Numbered from the stretch's first letter, positions 8,736 through 16,431 are shown. The stretch: 20,387 nucleotides of DNA from Alphaproteobacteria bacterium (GCA_029861675.1 JAOTYV010000053.1:1-20387); one strand, 5' to 3'. Made by a program: numbers and translations. Notes: generated by a model not told the origin, from the letters alone.

Positions 8736-8744
8736 CGTCAAGCA

Positions 8745-9224
8745 TCATTTCTTCTTGGGTTTCGCGCCGGGCTTCTTCTTGCCCGGTTTCGGCAATTCGG
8801 CGAGCAACGAGACCTTCTTGAATCCGGCGGCGCTGATCCGGCCCATAACCTCCATGACCATGCCATATTCGATCAAGCGGTCGCCGCGCACGAAGATCTT
8901 GGTGTCGGACTTGGCGTTCGTGACCGCCACGAGACGCGGCACCAGTTGCTCCATGGTGACCGGCTTTTGCTGCAGGTACACAACCCCCTTCTTGTTGATG
9001 GAAACCACAAGCGGCTCGGTCGTATCGTTCAGTGTCGCGGCCCGGGTCTTCGGCAAATCGACCGGAACGCCGACGCTCAGCAGCGGCGCGGTCACCATGA
9101 ACACGATGAGCAACACCAGCATCACGTCCACGAAGGGCGTCACGTTGATTTCCGACATCGGCTTGCGCAGGAACTTGCTCTGACGCCCGCCAAACTGCCG
9201 CGGCTCGGAACCATTCCCACCCAT
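8745..9224 (-). CDS. tolR: Tol-Pal system protein TolR
   Basis: TolR is an ExbD/MotB-like stator partner that forms the proton channel with TolQ and regulates TolA. The protein has 159 residues with a single membrane segment at about 31-49. The conserved INVTPFVDVMLVLLIVFM places the proton-binding aspartate at Asp33. The periplasmic ExbD domain follows (EPLVVSINKKGVVYLQ, then KIFVRGDRLIEYG). The tail is very basic (PGKKKPGAKPKKK). ATG 9224 lies three bases after the tolQ stop. The family assignment is unambiguous; TolR rather than ExbD follows from the tol context. Confidence 0.96.
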   Translation of the reverse strand: MGGNGSEPRQFGGRQSKFLRKPMSEINVTPFVDVMLVLLIVFMVTAPLLSVGVPVDLPKTRAATLNDTTEPLVVSINKKGVVYLQQKPVTMEQLVPRLVAVTNAKSDTKIFVRGDRLIEYGMVMEVMGRISAAGFKKVSLLAELPKPGKKKPGAKPKKK

Positions 9225-9227
9225 GGC

Positions 9228-9959
9228 TTACGCCGCCTCTTCGAGCTGGCGCGACAGGATGGCGCTGAATTCGACCGCAAAGGCATCGAGCCGGCCGCCA
9301 TACCGGCCGAGGTCGTTGGATATCTTGTTGTAGGCGACCACCGCCGGAATCGCCGCGACGAGTCCGAGCGCCGTCGCGAACAACGCTTCTGCGATGCCCG
9401 GTGCGACGACCGCCAAATTTGTCTGCTTGGTCACCGCGATGGCCTGGAAGCTGTTCATGATGCCCCAAACCGTGCCGAACAGGCCGATGAACGGCGCCGT
9501 CGATCCGACCGATGCGAGAAAAATCATATACCGCTCCAAGCGATCCATCTCGCGGCCAAGCGTCACCTGCATGACCCGATCGATGCGGGCCTGAAGCCCG
9601 GTCCGCGCCGCCACCTGCTGCACAAGTCCCTTGGCAGCCGAACGCCGCCATTCGCGCATCGCCGACGAAAAGACCGCCGACATCGGGTCGGCCGGACGCT
9701 GTCCCACGCGTTCGTATAAATCGTCCAACGAGCCACCGGACCAGAACGCGTCTTCGAACTTGATCGCGCGTGACCGCAGTCGCCGCAATCGCCACGTCTT
9801 GTCCAGAATAATCGCCCACGTAATAACGGAGGCGCCCAGCAATGTCGCCATTACCAGCTTTACCACCCAGTGCGCCCGGAAGAACAAACTCCAGATTGTG
9901 AGTTCCGGAGTACCGGTCGATCCGGCCAGCGCCAGTGAATCTACAATGCTTTGTTCCAT
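9228..9959 (-). CDS. tolQ: Tol-Pal system protein TolQ
   Basis: TolQ is the MotA/ExbB-family inner-membrane subunit that, with TolR, converts proton flow into TolA motion. The 243 residues carry three membrane segments at about 33-52, 144-166 and 186-210, with a large cytoplasmic loop between the first two. The MotA/TolQ/ExbB core is present: LASVGSTAPFIGLFGTVWGI, then FQAIAVTKQTNLAVVAPGIA and EALFATALGLVAAIPAVVAYN. ATG 9959 follows the ybgC stop by 13 bases with a purine-rich ribosome-binding site (GGACGGAACG). Confidence 0.96.
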   Translation of the reverse strand: MEQSIVDSLALAGSTGTPELTIWSLFFRAHWVVKLVMATLLGASVITWAIILDKTWRLRRLRSRAIKFEDAFWSGGSLDDLYERVGQRPADPMSAVFSSAMREWRRSAAKGLVQQVAARTGLQARIDRVMQVTLGREMDRLERYMIFLASVGSTAPFIGLFGTVWGIMNSFQAIAVTKQTNLAVVAPGIAEALFATALGLVAAIPAVVAYNKISNDLGRYGGRLDAFAVEFSAILSRQLEEAA

Positions 9960-9972
9960 ACGTTCCGTCCGT

Positions 9973-10395
9973 TTATGCCTGAATCAAATCCGCAAATGCC
10001 TGACGAACTTCCGATGGCAATCGAGCCGGCCGGCCGGCTTCGTTCAAACAGGCCAGACGGATCGAAAGTTCGACCAGCAATTCATTTTCACGCGCGACCC
10101 GCTGACGCATCGACAGCGTCGCGGCGCCGACCGACTGCACGTCGGTCAACACCGACAGAGATTCATCCAGCCGCGCCGGCGCGTGATAGGTCACGGAACA
10201 ATCCCGGACCGCGAAATTGATGCCATGGCGCTGTTGCAGGCCGGTGTTGTCGATGCCGTGCTGGCGCAATAATTCGCTGCGGCCGCGTTCCGCAAATTTC
10301 AGATAATTCGCGTAATAGACCACGCCGCCGGCATCCGTGTCCTCGTAATAGACGCGAACGGGGAAGACATGGACCTGCGCCGCCGCGTCAACCAT
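9973..10395 (-). CDS. ybgC: Acyl-CoA thioesterase YbgC (Tol-Pal associated)
   Basis: YbgC is a cytoplasmic hotdog-fold thioesterase whose gene is almost always first in tol operons; in characterised cases it acts on short or medium acyl-CoA and may touch phospholipid synthesis. The 140 residues contain the 4-hydroxybenzoyl-CoA thioesterase signature [18 protein letters not shown] with the catalytic Asp21, followed by [17 protein letters not shown] 10395 overlaps the ruvB stop by eight bases, so the ruv and tol genes are joined translationally. Length and motif spacing are normal. Its substrate here cannot be told from sequence. Confidence 0.94.
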   Translation of the reverse strand: MVDAAAQVHVFPVRVYYEDTDAGGVVYYANYLKFAERGRSELLRQHGIDNTGLQQRHGINFAVRDCSVTYHAPARLDESLSVLTDVQSVGAATLSMRQRVARENELLVELSIRLACLNEAGRPARLPSEVRQAFADLIQA

Positions 10396-11452
10396 CGTCG
10401 TCCTCCACCGGCCCGGATGTGCTCAGAAACGCCAACTGCTCCGCCACGGCCTGCGGCGCCTCCAATCCAAGATATTGCCAGCCCGACATCGTGAGCATGC
10501 GGCCGCGCGGCGTCCGCTGGAGCAGGCCTTGCTGAATCAGATAGGGTTCGATGACGTCCTCCAGCACGTCGCGCTGTTCGGCCAGCGCGGCGGCGAGCGT
10601 TTCGACTCCGGCCGGACCGCCACCGCAATTCTCCGCGAGATAACCCATGTAGCGACGGTCCATGGCGTCGAGCCCGACTTTGTCGACGCCGAGACGCGAC
10701 AAGGCGGCGTCGGCAATCTCGGCATTCACCTCGGCGTTGCCGTCGACATGGGCGAAATCGCGGACACGGCGGAGCAAACGGCCGGCTACCCTTGGCGTGC
10801 CCCGGCTGCGCCGCGCAACTTCACGGGCGCCGTCGGCGGTGAGGTCGAGCTCCAACAATCGGGCGCCGCGCGACACCACGCGGCAAAGGTCGTCTTCATC
10901 GTAAAAGATCATGCGGAGCTGAATGCCGAACCGCTCGCGCAGCGGCGTCGTGATCAGCCCGGAACGTGTCGTCGCGCCGACCAGGGTGAACGGCGGTAAA
11001 TCGATCCGGATCGACCGCGCGGACGGTCCCTCGCCGATGATCAGGTCGAGTTGAAAATCCTCCATCGCCGGATAGAGGATTTCCTCCACTGCCGGATTCA
11101 GGCGGTGAATTTCATCGATGAACAAAACGTCGTTCGGCTGCAGATTGGTCAGGATCGCCGCAAGGTCTCCCGCCTTGGCAATCACCGGACCCGAGGTCGC
11201 GCGAAAGCTGACGCCGAGCTCCCGGGCGACGATTTGCGCGAGCGTCGTCTTGCCGAGCCCGGGCGGGCCCGAAAACAACGTATGATCCAATGCCTCGCCG
11301 CGCGATTTCGCGGCGGCAATAAAGACGGCGAGATTTTCGCGCACGATCTTTTGCCCGATGAACTCGTCGAGCGTTTGCGGCCGCAGCGACGCTTCCGGCG
11401 TATCGTCGCCGCCGAAGGCCGGTTCGATCACTCGGTCGGGGGCGGCGGTCAT
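10388..11452 (-). CDS. ruvB: Holliday junction DNA helicase RuvB
   Basis: RuvB is the hexameric AAA+ motor that drives branch migration of Holliday junctions with RuvA. The protein has 354 residues. Walker A GPPGLGKT is at 62-69, Walker B FIDEIHRL at about 111-118, and sensor 1 is in [19 protein letters not shown]. The C-terminal winged-helix DNA-binding domain begins near the [14 protein letters not shown] motif and contains the family run [17 protein letters not shown]. Its ATG overlaps the ruvA stop (ATGA). Confidence 0.97.
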   Translation of the reverse strand: MTAAPDRVIEPAFGGDDTPEASLRPQTLDEFIGQKIVRENLAVFIAAAKSRGEALDHTLFSGPPGLGKTTLAQIVARELGVSFRATSGPVIAKAGDLAAILTNLQPNDVLFIDEIHRLNPAVEEILYPAMEDFQLDLIIGEGPSARSIRIDLPPFTLVGATTRSGLITTPLRERFGIQLRMIFYDEDDLCRVVSRGARLLELDLTADGAREVARRSRGTPRVAGRLLRRVRDFAHVDGNAEVNAEIADAALSRLGVDKVGLDAMDRRYMGYLAENCGGGPAGVETLAAALAEQRDVLEDVIEPYLIQQGLLQRTPRGRMLTMSGWQYLGLEAPQAVAEQLAFLSTSGPVEDDDG

Positions 11453-12054
11453 TGCGCCAACTCCTTCAGACCATTTCGAATCAATTCATCAACCGGGGCT
11501 TCATGGCCCAGCATCTCGCCAGCCCGCAGCACGGCGCCAAACGCATCGACGCGTGAAAAGCCGAGGTTGACCAGCGCCGAAACCGCCGCTTCATCCGCCC
11601 CGCCCTCATCGGCGCCGGCCGAGATCGCCAAGGTTCGGACCGGCAGCGCCATGTGGCCGATCTTGTCCTTGAGCTCCGAGACGATACGTCCAGCCAATTT
11701 CGGACCGACGCCATTGGCGCGCGACACCGCCGTCTTGTCCTGCGCGAACACCGCCTGTTGCAGGTCATTGGCCGACAGCACCGACAAGATCGCCAAAGCG
11801 ACGCGGGCGCCAACACCCTGCACGGTAGTCAGCATGCGGAACCACTCACGCTCATTGTCTTCGAGAAATCCATAGAGATGGATATGGTCCTCCCGGACAT
11901 GGGTTTCGATACACAGGCGCACGGGTTTGCCCTGCCCCGGTAAGCCGGCCAGCGTGCGCGACGAACAGAACGCCACATAGCCGACGCCGCCGACATCGAC
12001 CACAACGCGGTCCTCCGCAACCAAATCGACGAGGCCGCGAAGCATGGCGATCAT
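11449..12054 (-). CDS. ruvA: Holliday junction branch migration subunit RuvA
   Basis: RuvA forms the tetrameric platform that binds the four-way junction and loads RuvB. The start is ATG 12054 ([12 protein letters not shown]), giving 201 residues, the family length. The frame continues upstream into ruvC but that part is not RuvA-like. Domain I is an OB fold ([13 protein letters not shown]). Domain II has helix-hairpin-helix motifs ([16 protein letters not shown] and [20 protein letters not shown]). Domain III is the small RuvB-binding helical bundle ([14 protein letters not shown]). ATG overlaps the ruvC stop by four bases and has a G-rich ribosome-binding site. Confidence 0.97.
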   Translation of the reverse strand: MIAMLRGLVDLVAEDRVVVDVGGVGYVAFCSSRTLAGLPGQGKPVRLCIETHVREDHIHLYGFLEDNEREWFRMLTTVQGVGARVALAILSVLSANDLQQAVFAQDKTAVSRANGVGPKLAGRIVSELKDKIGHMALPVRTLAISAGADEGGADEAAVSALVNLGFSRVDAFGAVLRAGEMLGHEAPVDELIRNGLKELAQ

Positions 12055-12560
12055 CCCGCCCCTCCCACACGCTGCCGTGTCCAAATGTTGCGGGTCGCCG
12101 CGAAATGCGCGTGGCAAATTGCCACCGCGAGCGCGTCGGCGGCATCCGCGCCGCTGATCGTACAACCGGGCAAGATTCGCCCGACCATCATTTGCACCTG
12201 TTCCTTATTCGCGTGGCCGACCCCGACAACCGATTTCTTGATGCGGTTGGCTGAATATTCGGCAACCGGCAGCCCGGCCAGCGCGGGCGCCAGGAGCACG
12301 ACGCCGCGCGCCTCGCCGAGTTTCAAGGTCGAGGACGCATTCTTGTTGACGAAGGTTTCCTCAACCGCCGCTTCAGTTGGCTGGTAGCGTGACAGGATTT
12401 CGCTCAAGCCGTCATGCAGTGAACGCAGGCGCCATGCAAGGGACAGGGTTGGATCGGGCGCGACCGCGCCATCCGCGACATGCGCCAGATGATTGCCGGA
12501 AACATCAATGATGCCCCATCCCGTACTGCGTAGCCCGGGATCCAATCCGATCAGGCGCAT
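12051..12560 (-). CDS. ruvC: Crossover junction endodeoxyribonuclease RuvC
   Basis: RuvC is the dimeric resolvase that nicks Holliday junctions symmetrically. From ATG 12560 it has 169 residues starting [16 protein letters not shown]. The acidic catalytic set is visible as Asp7, Glu67 ([11 protein letters not shown]), and Asp139/Asp142 ([15 protein letters not shown]). A TTG at 12578 is an alternative start that would overlap the yebC stop (TTGA) and add six residues. I prefer the ATG because the family begins there and a GAG-containing ribosome-binding site lies seven bases upstream. The arrangement yebC-ruvC-ruvA-ruvB is the standard order. Confidence 0.95.
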   Translation of the reverse strand: MRLIGLDPGLRSTGWGIIDVSGNHLAHVADGAVAPDPTLSLAWRLRSLHDGLSEILSRYQPTEAAVEETFVNKNASSTLKLGEARGVVLLAPALAGLPVAEYSANRIKKSVVGVGHANKEQVQMMVGRILPGCTISGADAADALAVAICHAHFAATRNIWTRQRVGGAG

Positions 12561-12574
12561 CGGGTTCTCGTGGG

Positions 12575-13324
12575 TCAAGCTGTCAACCGTTCCAGTACGT
12601 CTTCAGAAATCTCATAATTCGCGGAGACCGATTGCACGTCGTCATTGTCGTCAAGCGCGTCGAGCAAGGCCAATACGGTCGGCGCGCTCGACTCGTCGAC
12701 GGGCACCGTGTTTTGCGGTCGCCACACGAGCGTCGCAGACAGCGGATCGCCGAACGCGGCTTCAAGTGCCGCGGCCACGGCATGGAGGTCGTCAGCCGCG
12801 CAACTCACTTCGTGCCCATCCGCGCCCGATTGAACGTCTTCGGCACCGGCGTCCAGCGCCGCCTCGAAGATTTCGTCGTCGCTGCCAACATCCGCCGCAT
12901 ACCGAATCTCGCCGATACGATCGAACATGAAACTGACGGCGCCGGTCTCCGCGAGGTTGCCGCCGTTCTTGCTGAACGCGGTGCGCAATTCCGACGCGGT
13001 GCGGTTGCGGTTGTCCGACAACGCCTCGACGATAATGGCAATCCCGCCCGGCCCATATCCTTCGTAGCGGATCTCTTCGAAGTCCGCCCCGTCGGTTCCG
13101 CCAACGCCTTTTTTGATCGCACGTTCGACATTGTCCTTGGGCATGTTGCCGCTGCGCGCGGCCGCGATCGCGGCGCGCAAGCGTGGATTCGACGAGGGAT
13201 CGTCGCCGCCGAGCTTGGCTGCAACCATCAGTTCCCGTCCAAATTTCGCAAAGAGCTTGGCGCGCTTCTTATCCTGCGCCCCTTTGCGGTACATGATGTT
13301 CTTGAATTGTGAATGGCCAGCCAT
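12575..13324 (-). CDS. yebC: YebC/PmpR (TACO1) family protein
   Basis: The family was first described as transcriptional regulators (PmpR). Members have since been linked to translation of proline-rich stretches, and the mitochondrial homologue TACO1 is a translational activator. The 249 residues begin [18 protein letters not shown], the diagnostic N-terminus; the open frame upstream of this ATG is not conserved. Further signatures are [21 protein letters not shown] and [13 protein letters not shown]. It heads the minus-strand ruv-tol block, and the promoter for that block should lie in 13325-13656. A link to TolA, which contains eight prolines in a row, is a speculative operon-level coincidence. 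Confidence 0.95.
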   Translation of the reverse strand: MAGHSQFKNIMYRKGAQDKKRAKLFAKFGRELMVAAKLGGDDPSSNPRLRAAIAAARSGNMPKDNVERAIKKGVGGTDGADFEEIRYEGYGPGGIAIIVEALSDNRNRTASELRTAFSKNGGNLAETGAVSFMFDRIGEIRYAADVGSDDEIFEAALDAGAEDVQSGADGHEVSCAADDLHAVAAALEAAFGDPLSATLVWRPQNTVPVDESSAPTVLALLDALDDNDDVQSVSANYEISEDVLERLTA

Positions 13325-13409
13325 AACGCATGCAATGCTAGCGAGTAGCACCTCAACCCGGTGAATGATACGCGGGTCTATACACCAGTTATCCTCCGCA
13401 AATAAACCG

Positions 13410-13429
13410 TTGTTAGGCACAGCTAACAA
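13410..13429. promoter_or_regulatory. Inverted repeat in the divergent yebC / hpt-like promoter region
   Basis: A perfect 7-bp inverted repeat, TTGTTAG-N6-CTAACAA, lies 85 bases upstream of the yebC ATG, between divergently transcribed genes. Its size, symmetry and AT-richness against a GC-rich background suit a dimeric repressor or activator. It could also act as a small stem in a yebC leader RNA. The regulator is unknown. Confidence 0.45.
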
Positions 13430-13532
13430 TCCAATATGTCAAATTTGCGGCTTCTCCGGGGCGCTTTACGGCGTGAGACGGGCGATTCCGGCCGCCGACG
13501 GACCTCTCCTACCGGCGTCCGGACCCAGGCTC

Positions 13533-13547
13533 TTAACGAATTATTTA
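13533..13547 (+). promoter_or_regulatory. CtrA-like half-matching site upstream of the Hpt-like gene
   Basis: TTAA-N7-TTTA matches seven of the eight fixed bases of the CtrA consensus TTAA-N7-TTAA, 110 bases before the proposed GTG start. CtrA controls motility and cell-cycle genes in alphaproteobacteria, which would suit a phosphotransfer gene. A single imperfect match in an AT-rich patch is weak evidence. Confidence 0.25.
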
Positions 13548-13577
13548 TCCAAAATTGGCATTCAAAGATGCGGCCAC

Positions 13578-13601
13578 CCGTTCCGTCTTCGGTCGGAACG
13601 G
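13578..13601 (+). promoter_or_regulatory. UUCG-capped hairpin in the leader of the Hpt-like gene
   Basis: CCGTTCCG (13578-13585) pairs with CGGAACGG (13594-13601). After one T-T mismatch the loop is closed as C(TTCG)G, the exceptionally stable cUUCGg tetraloop. It stands about 55 bases before the proposed GTG start. It may stabilise the leader or modulate translation. If the TTG at 13555 were the true start it would be coding sequence instead. Confidence 0.45.
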
Positions 13602-13656
13602 ATCCCCGAATTCAGGCCGTGCATCAACCGCCCCGGTGACGAAATCGAGGTCCGCA

Positions 13657-14070
13657 GTGAACATCATCAATTCCGATATGATCAAGCGCGCCGAAAAGGC
13701 CGTCGAGGAACTCGCCAGCCAATATAGCGGCTGGGCCGCCGACGACATCGTCAAGCTGCGTGGTTTGCTGTCGGAAGCGGAGAACGACGCCGCAACTCGC
13801 GACGAACGTCTGCACGACATTTACCGGATCGCCCATGACATGCGCGGCCAAGGAAGCACCTTTGGCTTCCCACTGGTCACCCGCATAGCCGGACTCTTAT
13901 GCACCTATCTAAAAATGCCCGATGAGGGTGACGTCGCCATCGACACGGTGCGCGCGCATATCGATGCGCTCGAGAAGGTAATCGAACACAAGGCGACCGA
14001 CGAAGCCAGCGCCGCCGCGGTCGAGATCCTGAGCACGCTGAAATCCGCAACCGATAAATTGTCGGCGTAG
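13657..14070 (+). CDS. Orphan Hpt-domain-like protein
   Basis: This is a small helical protein of 137 residues resembling the alphaproteobacterial Hpt-like proteins sometimes annotated as CheE-like. The central motif RIAHDMRGQGSTFGF places a candidate phospho-accepting His at 60. The usual Hpt pattern HxxKG appears here as HxxRG, and the following G-S-x-x-G spacing is kept. The flanks are amphipathic helices (KRAEKAVEELASQY; VRAHIDALEKVIEHK). The start is GTG 13657 with GAGG six bases upstream; the frame stays open to TTG 13555, but that part is Ser/Arg-rich and lies across a hairpin. It is a lone plus-strand gene between two minus-strand blocks, with no kinase or response regulator beside it. 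A role in phosphorelay or chemotaxis signalling is inferred. Confidence 0.72.
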   Translation: MNIINSDMIKRAEKAVEELASQYSGWAADDIVKLRGLLSEAENDAATRDERLHDIYRIAHDMRGQGSTFGFPLVTRIAGLLCTYLKMPDEGDVAIDTVRAHIDALEKVIEHKATDEASAAAVEILSTLKSATDKLSA

Positions 14071-14084
14071 GACGATCGCGCCTC

Positions 14085-14122
14085 GACCATTTCTTGTTCG
14101 AATTGGCTCAAGTGAAATGGTC
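14085..14122 (+). terminator. Probable terminator of the Hpt-like gene
   Basis: GACCATTTC (14085-14093) and GAAATGGTC (14114-14122) form a perfect 9-bp stem around a 20-base loop, 15 bases after the stop codon. The following TATCTCTTTGG is moderately T-rich. The long loop and imperfect T-tract make it a modest rather than classic terminator. Confidence 0.5.
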
Positions 14123-14153
14123 TATCTCTTTGGTTATACGCAAATACGTCGTC

Positions 14154-14172
14154 GCGAACCGTTCCGGTTCGC
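14154..14172 (-). terminator. Strong hairpin at the 3' end of the YmdB-like gene
   Basis: GCGAACCG and CGGTTCGC (14154-14161, 14165-14172) form a perfect 8-bp stem with a 3-base loop. It lies 12 bases beyond the stop of the minus-strand phosphoesterase gene. An outer stem GCAAAT/ATTTGC (14140-14145, 14178-14183) encloses it. There is no U-tract on either strand, so it may protect the 3' end or serve Rho-dependent ends of the two convergent genes. Confidence 0.45.
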
Positions 14173-14184
14173 TCGGGATTTGCC

Positions 14185-15000
14185 CTAGGACGGTTTCTCC
14201 TCGACCAGGCATCCGCCGACCCGCACCGGCGCGACGCGATGCGCGAGCCCCGTCGCCGCATCGGTTTCCACGAACACGCCACAAAGCGTCGCCACGCCGT
14301 CGGCCGGGCTGAGCCGCTCCTTGGGAAACTTGCGTTGAAAATTTCGGATCGATCCCACCGCCTGCATTCCGATGACGGAATCATAGTCGCCGCACATCCC
14401 GGCATCGGTTTGATAGCCGGTCCCGCCCTTGAGGACCCGTGCATCGGCGGTCGGCACATGGGTATGCGTGCCGACCACCAGTGTCGCGCGGCCATCGGCG
14501 ACATGCGCCAAGGCCATCTTTTCGCTGGTCGCCTCGCCATGGACGTCGACGATCAGGGCGTCATATCCGCTCGCCTTCGGCGTCCCCGGCGTCAGCTCCC
14601 GCTGCAACGCCGCGAACGGATCATCGAGCAGTTCCATGAACAGACGGGTCATGAGATTGACCACCTTGATCTTGCGACCAAGCGAATCGGTCACTTCGAT
14701 GATACCGCGCCCCGGCGTACCGGGCGGATAGTTGACCGGACGCAGAACCCGCTTGTCCTGTTCCATATACGGAATGATCTCGGGGCGGTCCCACGAATGG
14801 TTGCCGCCGGTGATGATGTCCGCGCCGGCGGCGTGCAGGTCCTGGCATATCTTTTCCGTCAGACCAAACCCGTGCGCGGCGTTCTCGCCGTTCACCACAA
14901 CGAAATCGAGTTCGAGCTCGCGCCGCAGCGTGGGCAGATGCTGCTGCACGGCATCGCGGCCGCTCCGCGCGACGACATCGCCACAAAAAAGTATTTTCAT
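14185..15000 (-). CDS. YmdB-family metallophosphoesterase (TIGR00282)
   Basis: This belongs to the calcineurin-like family of Bacillus YmdB, a di-iron phosphodiesterase with 2',3'-cyclic nucleotide activity; its cellular substrate in alphaproteobacteria is not established. The 271 residues carry the metal ligands in order: Asp8 (FCGDVV), Glu39/Asn40 (NGEN), Asn67 and catalytic His68 (GGNHSWD), His154 (VDVHGEATSE), and His179/His181 (GTHTHVPTAD). The fold is complete and the length typical. ATG 15000 has a good AAGGA ribosome-binding site. It follows fthC after 22 bases and is probably co-transcribed with it. The gene order fthC-ymdB is common in this group. Confidence 0.92.
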   Translation of the reverse strand: MKILFCGDVVARSGRDAVQQHLPTLRRELELDFVVVNGENAAHGFGLTEKICQDLHAAGADIITGGNHSWDRPEIIPYMEQDKRVLRPVNYPPGTPGRGIIEVTDSLGRKIKVVNLMTRLFMELLDDPFAALQRELTPGTPKASGYDALIVDVHGEATSEKMALAHVADGRATLVVGTHTHVPTADARVLKGGTGYQTDAGMCGDYDSVIGMQAVGSIRNFQRKFPKERLSPADGVATLCGVFVETDAATGLAHRVAPVRVGGCLVEEKPS

Positions 15001-15022
15001 GCCGTTCCTTAAATCAGGTCCA

Positions 15023-15607
15023 TTAGGATTTACCGTGGACCGGTATCACTTCATCTTCCGTAACAATCCAGTCAAGGACTTCGTCCCACTGGTGGTGCGG
15101 CACTCGCGGCACCTCTTGTGCGGCAAAGGCAACACCGACGGCGGTTACCGGGCCATTCTCGCGCAGTGCCGATATCGTCCGGTCGTAGTAGCCGCCGCCG
15201 TATCCGATCCGTCTGCCCGCCCGGTCGAAACCGAGCAGCGGAACAATCAGAAAGTCGGGGGTCCCTGCCGCGGCCTCCGGCGGCGGTTCGCGCGTGCCCA
15301 ACGGTCCCCTTATCAGGGCATCGCCATCATGCCAAACCCGGAAGCCGAGCGCGCCAGGCGCTGGGGGCGTGACCGGCAGCAGGATCGAATGTCCGGCGCG
15401 GCGGAGATGTCTTGTCAGCGGCGCGACGTCGATCTCGCCCTTGACCGGGACAAACACGGAAACAACCGCCGCGGGCGCGACCGGGATACCATGGCGGAAA
15501 CGCTCGACCAGCCGCGCCCCCGCGCCCTCGGCCCGGGCCGCAATTTCGGTGCGGCGGTTGAGCAAGGTCTTGCGCAGGGCGGCCTTCTCTCGACCAACGG
15601 CATTCAT
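15023..15607 (-). CDS. fthC: 5-formyltetrahydrofolate cyclo-ligase
   Basis: The enzyme (also called YgfA or MTHFS) uses ATP to convert 5-formyl-THF to 5,10-methenyl-THF, returning a dead-end folate to the one-carbon pool. The 194 residues show the N-terminal basic helix (EKAALRKTLLNRR), VFVPVKGEID, and the ATP-binding glycine-rich signature GYGGGYYDRT at 135-144, preceded by FLIVPLLGFDRAG. The length is normal. It lies just downstream of the probable 6S RNA and zapA on the same strand, the arrangement of E. coli zapA-ssrS-ygfA, so it may share the 6S transcript. Confidence 0.94.
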   Translation of the reverse strand: MNAVGREKAALRKTLLNRRTEIAARAEGAGARLVERFRHGIPVAPAAVVSVFVPVKGEIDVAPLTRHLRRAGHSILLPVTPPAPGALGFRVWHDGDALIRGPLGTREPPPEAAAGTPDFLIVPLLGFDRAGRRIGYGGGYYDRTISALRENGPVTAVGVAFAAQEVPRVPHHQWDEVLDWIVTEDEVIPVHGKS

Positions 15608-15629
15608 ATAGTCCAGACCCAGAAATCAA

Positions 15630-15785
15630 GAGTGCGGCGCCACATCGGGCGTTAGTCTTGTATGTCCAAGGGACCTGGATAACCAGGTGGGCGCCATATA
15701 CCGAGGCCAGGGCCCCGACAGGGACAGCTCCCGTTAGACAACGTATAGCCCCCGAGACATTCGCGACCTCGCGCGCCGCGCAGCA
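15630..15785 (-). ncRNA. ssrS: Probable 6S RNA
   Basis: 6S RNA binds the housekeeping RNA polymerase holoenzyme by mimicking an open promoter. The 193-base gap between zapA and fthC has no open frame, and this is the classic ssrS position in proteobacteria. Distal stretches can pair as a long closing stem (GCGGCGC near 15773 with GCGCCGC near 15639, or AGTGCGG with CCGCACT further out; CGGG with CCCG further in). A hairpin ACCTGG-TTAT-CCAGGT (15688-15673) sits on the 3' side, where 6S RNAs carry a small hairpin beside the central bubble. A GC-rich apical part contains GGCCCTGGCCTCGG. Ends are approximate. The call rests on synteny and architecture, not on a covariance search. Confidence 0.68.
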
Positions 15786-15800
15786 ACCGCACTGATATAC

Positions 15801-16166
15801 CTAGGCCTGTTCCAGGCGGGCGGCAATAGCCTCTACGCGCTCGGACAGCGATTCCAGAGCCGAAACCGCCGCGTCCTCGCCGCTCGAGAACCCGGTCTTT
15901 TCGTTGCTCCGCATCCGGGCGATCGTTTCGTCGCTCGCCTCGCCGCGGGCAACCGCCAATTCCGCATAGGCGTCGGAAAGCTCATCGGCGATCAACAACC
16001 CCACCATCAGCAGCAGGCGGGCATCGCCGATCTGACCGACCGACGAGACCAGTTCGGTAACCCGCCGGTCGAGATATTCGGACAGCCGCGTCAGATGCTT
16101 TTCCTGCCCATCGTCACAGACGATCGAGTAGTCGCGCCCGTTAATCATAATTGAGATTTGGCTCAT
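15801..16166 (-). CDS. zapA: Cell division protein ZapA
   Basis: ZapA binds and bundles FtsZ filaments at the Z-ring. The 121 residues begin with the family beta-hairpin MSQISIMINGRDYSIVCDDGQE. The LTRLSEYLDRRVTELV helix follows, then a long C-terminal coiled coil (LLLMVGLLIADELSDAYAEL; ALESLSERVEAIAARLEQA). It lies 25 bases downstream of a second coiled-coil gene on the same strand, the arrangement of Caulobacter zauP-zapA, and 6S RNA follows. Confidence 0.93.
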   Translation of the reverse strand: MSQISIMINGRDYSIVCDDGQEKHLTRLSEYLDRRVTELVSSVGQIGDARLLLMVGLLIADELSDAYAELAVARGEASDETIARMRSNEKTGFSSGEDAAVSALESLSERVEAIAARLEQA

Positions 16167-16191
16167 GAAGCGCCTTTCGCCAGAGGGACGC

Positions 16192-16431
16192 TCAAGACTC
16201 GATCACCCGTTGCAACCGCTCGATCGCCGCGTCCAATTTTCCGGCAATCGTCTCGGTTATATCGCGCAAGCGTTCTTCGCTGTCTCTCGATTCCTCGAGT
16301 TGTTTTTGCAATGCCTGCAAATCGTCCGACGGATCGCCCTTGGCAAGCCGATCCTGTATCGCGGCGTCAAGGCGATTCAATGCAGATTCAAGGCGTTGCT
16401 GTGCTTGCTGGAGGCGCGACGTCGTTTCCAT
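16192..16431 (-). CDS. DUF4164 / ZauP-like coiled-coil protein
   Basis: This protein has 79 residues that are almost entirely heptad-patterned helix (LQQAQQRLESALNRLDAAI; LQALQKQLEESRDSEERLR; AGKLDAAIERLQRVIE), with no signal peptide or membrane segment. In Caulobacter, ZauP is a small coiled-coil protein encoded just upstream of zapA that cooperates with ZapA to focus the Z-ring. Position, size and composition here match that partner. The ATG at 16431 has no clear Shine-Dalgarno, so the start is less certain. ZauP function is inferred from context. Confidence 0.8.
   Translation of the reverse strand: METTSRLQQAQQRLESALNRLDAAIQDRLAKGDPSDDLQALQKQLEESRDSEERLRDITETIAGKLDAAIERLQRVIES

Noticed and set aside
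8181..9719. 512-codon plus-strand frame across tolA-tolR-tolQ
   Set aside because: Antisense to three clear Tol genes; Arg/His/Leu-rich with no recognisable domain.
8209..9819. 536-codon minus-strand frame in a different phase over tolA/tolR/tolQ
   Set aside because: It spans three real genes in the wrong phase and reads as low-complexity Arg/Gly/Ala sequence.
12055..12165. N-terminal extension of ruvA from its open frame
   Set aside because: It runs through ruvC, is not RuvA-like, and the ATG at 12054 has a strong ribosome-binding site and a 4-base overlap.
13579..13594. LexA-like direct repeat GTTC-N7-GGTC upstream of the yebC-ruv block
   Set aside because: One base off the alphaproteobacterial GTTC-N7-GTTC box, over 250 bases from yebC, and better explained by the UUCG hairpin.
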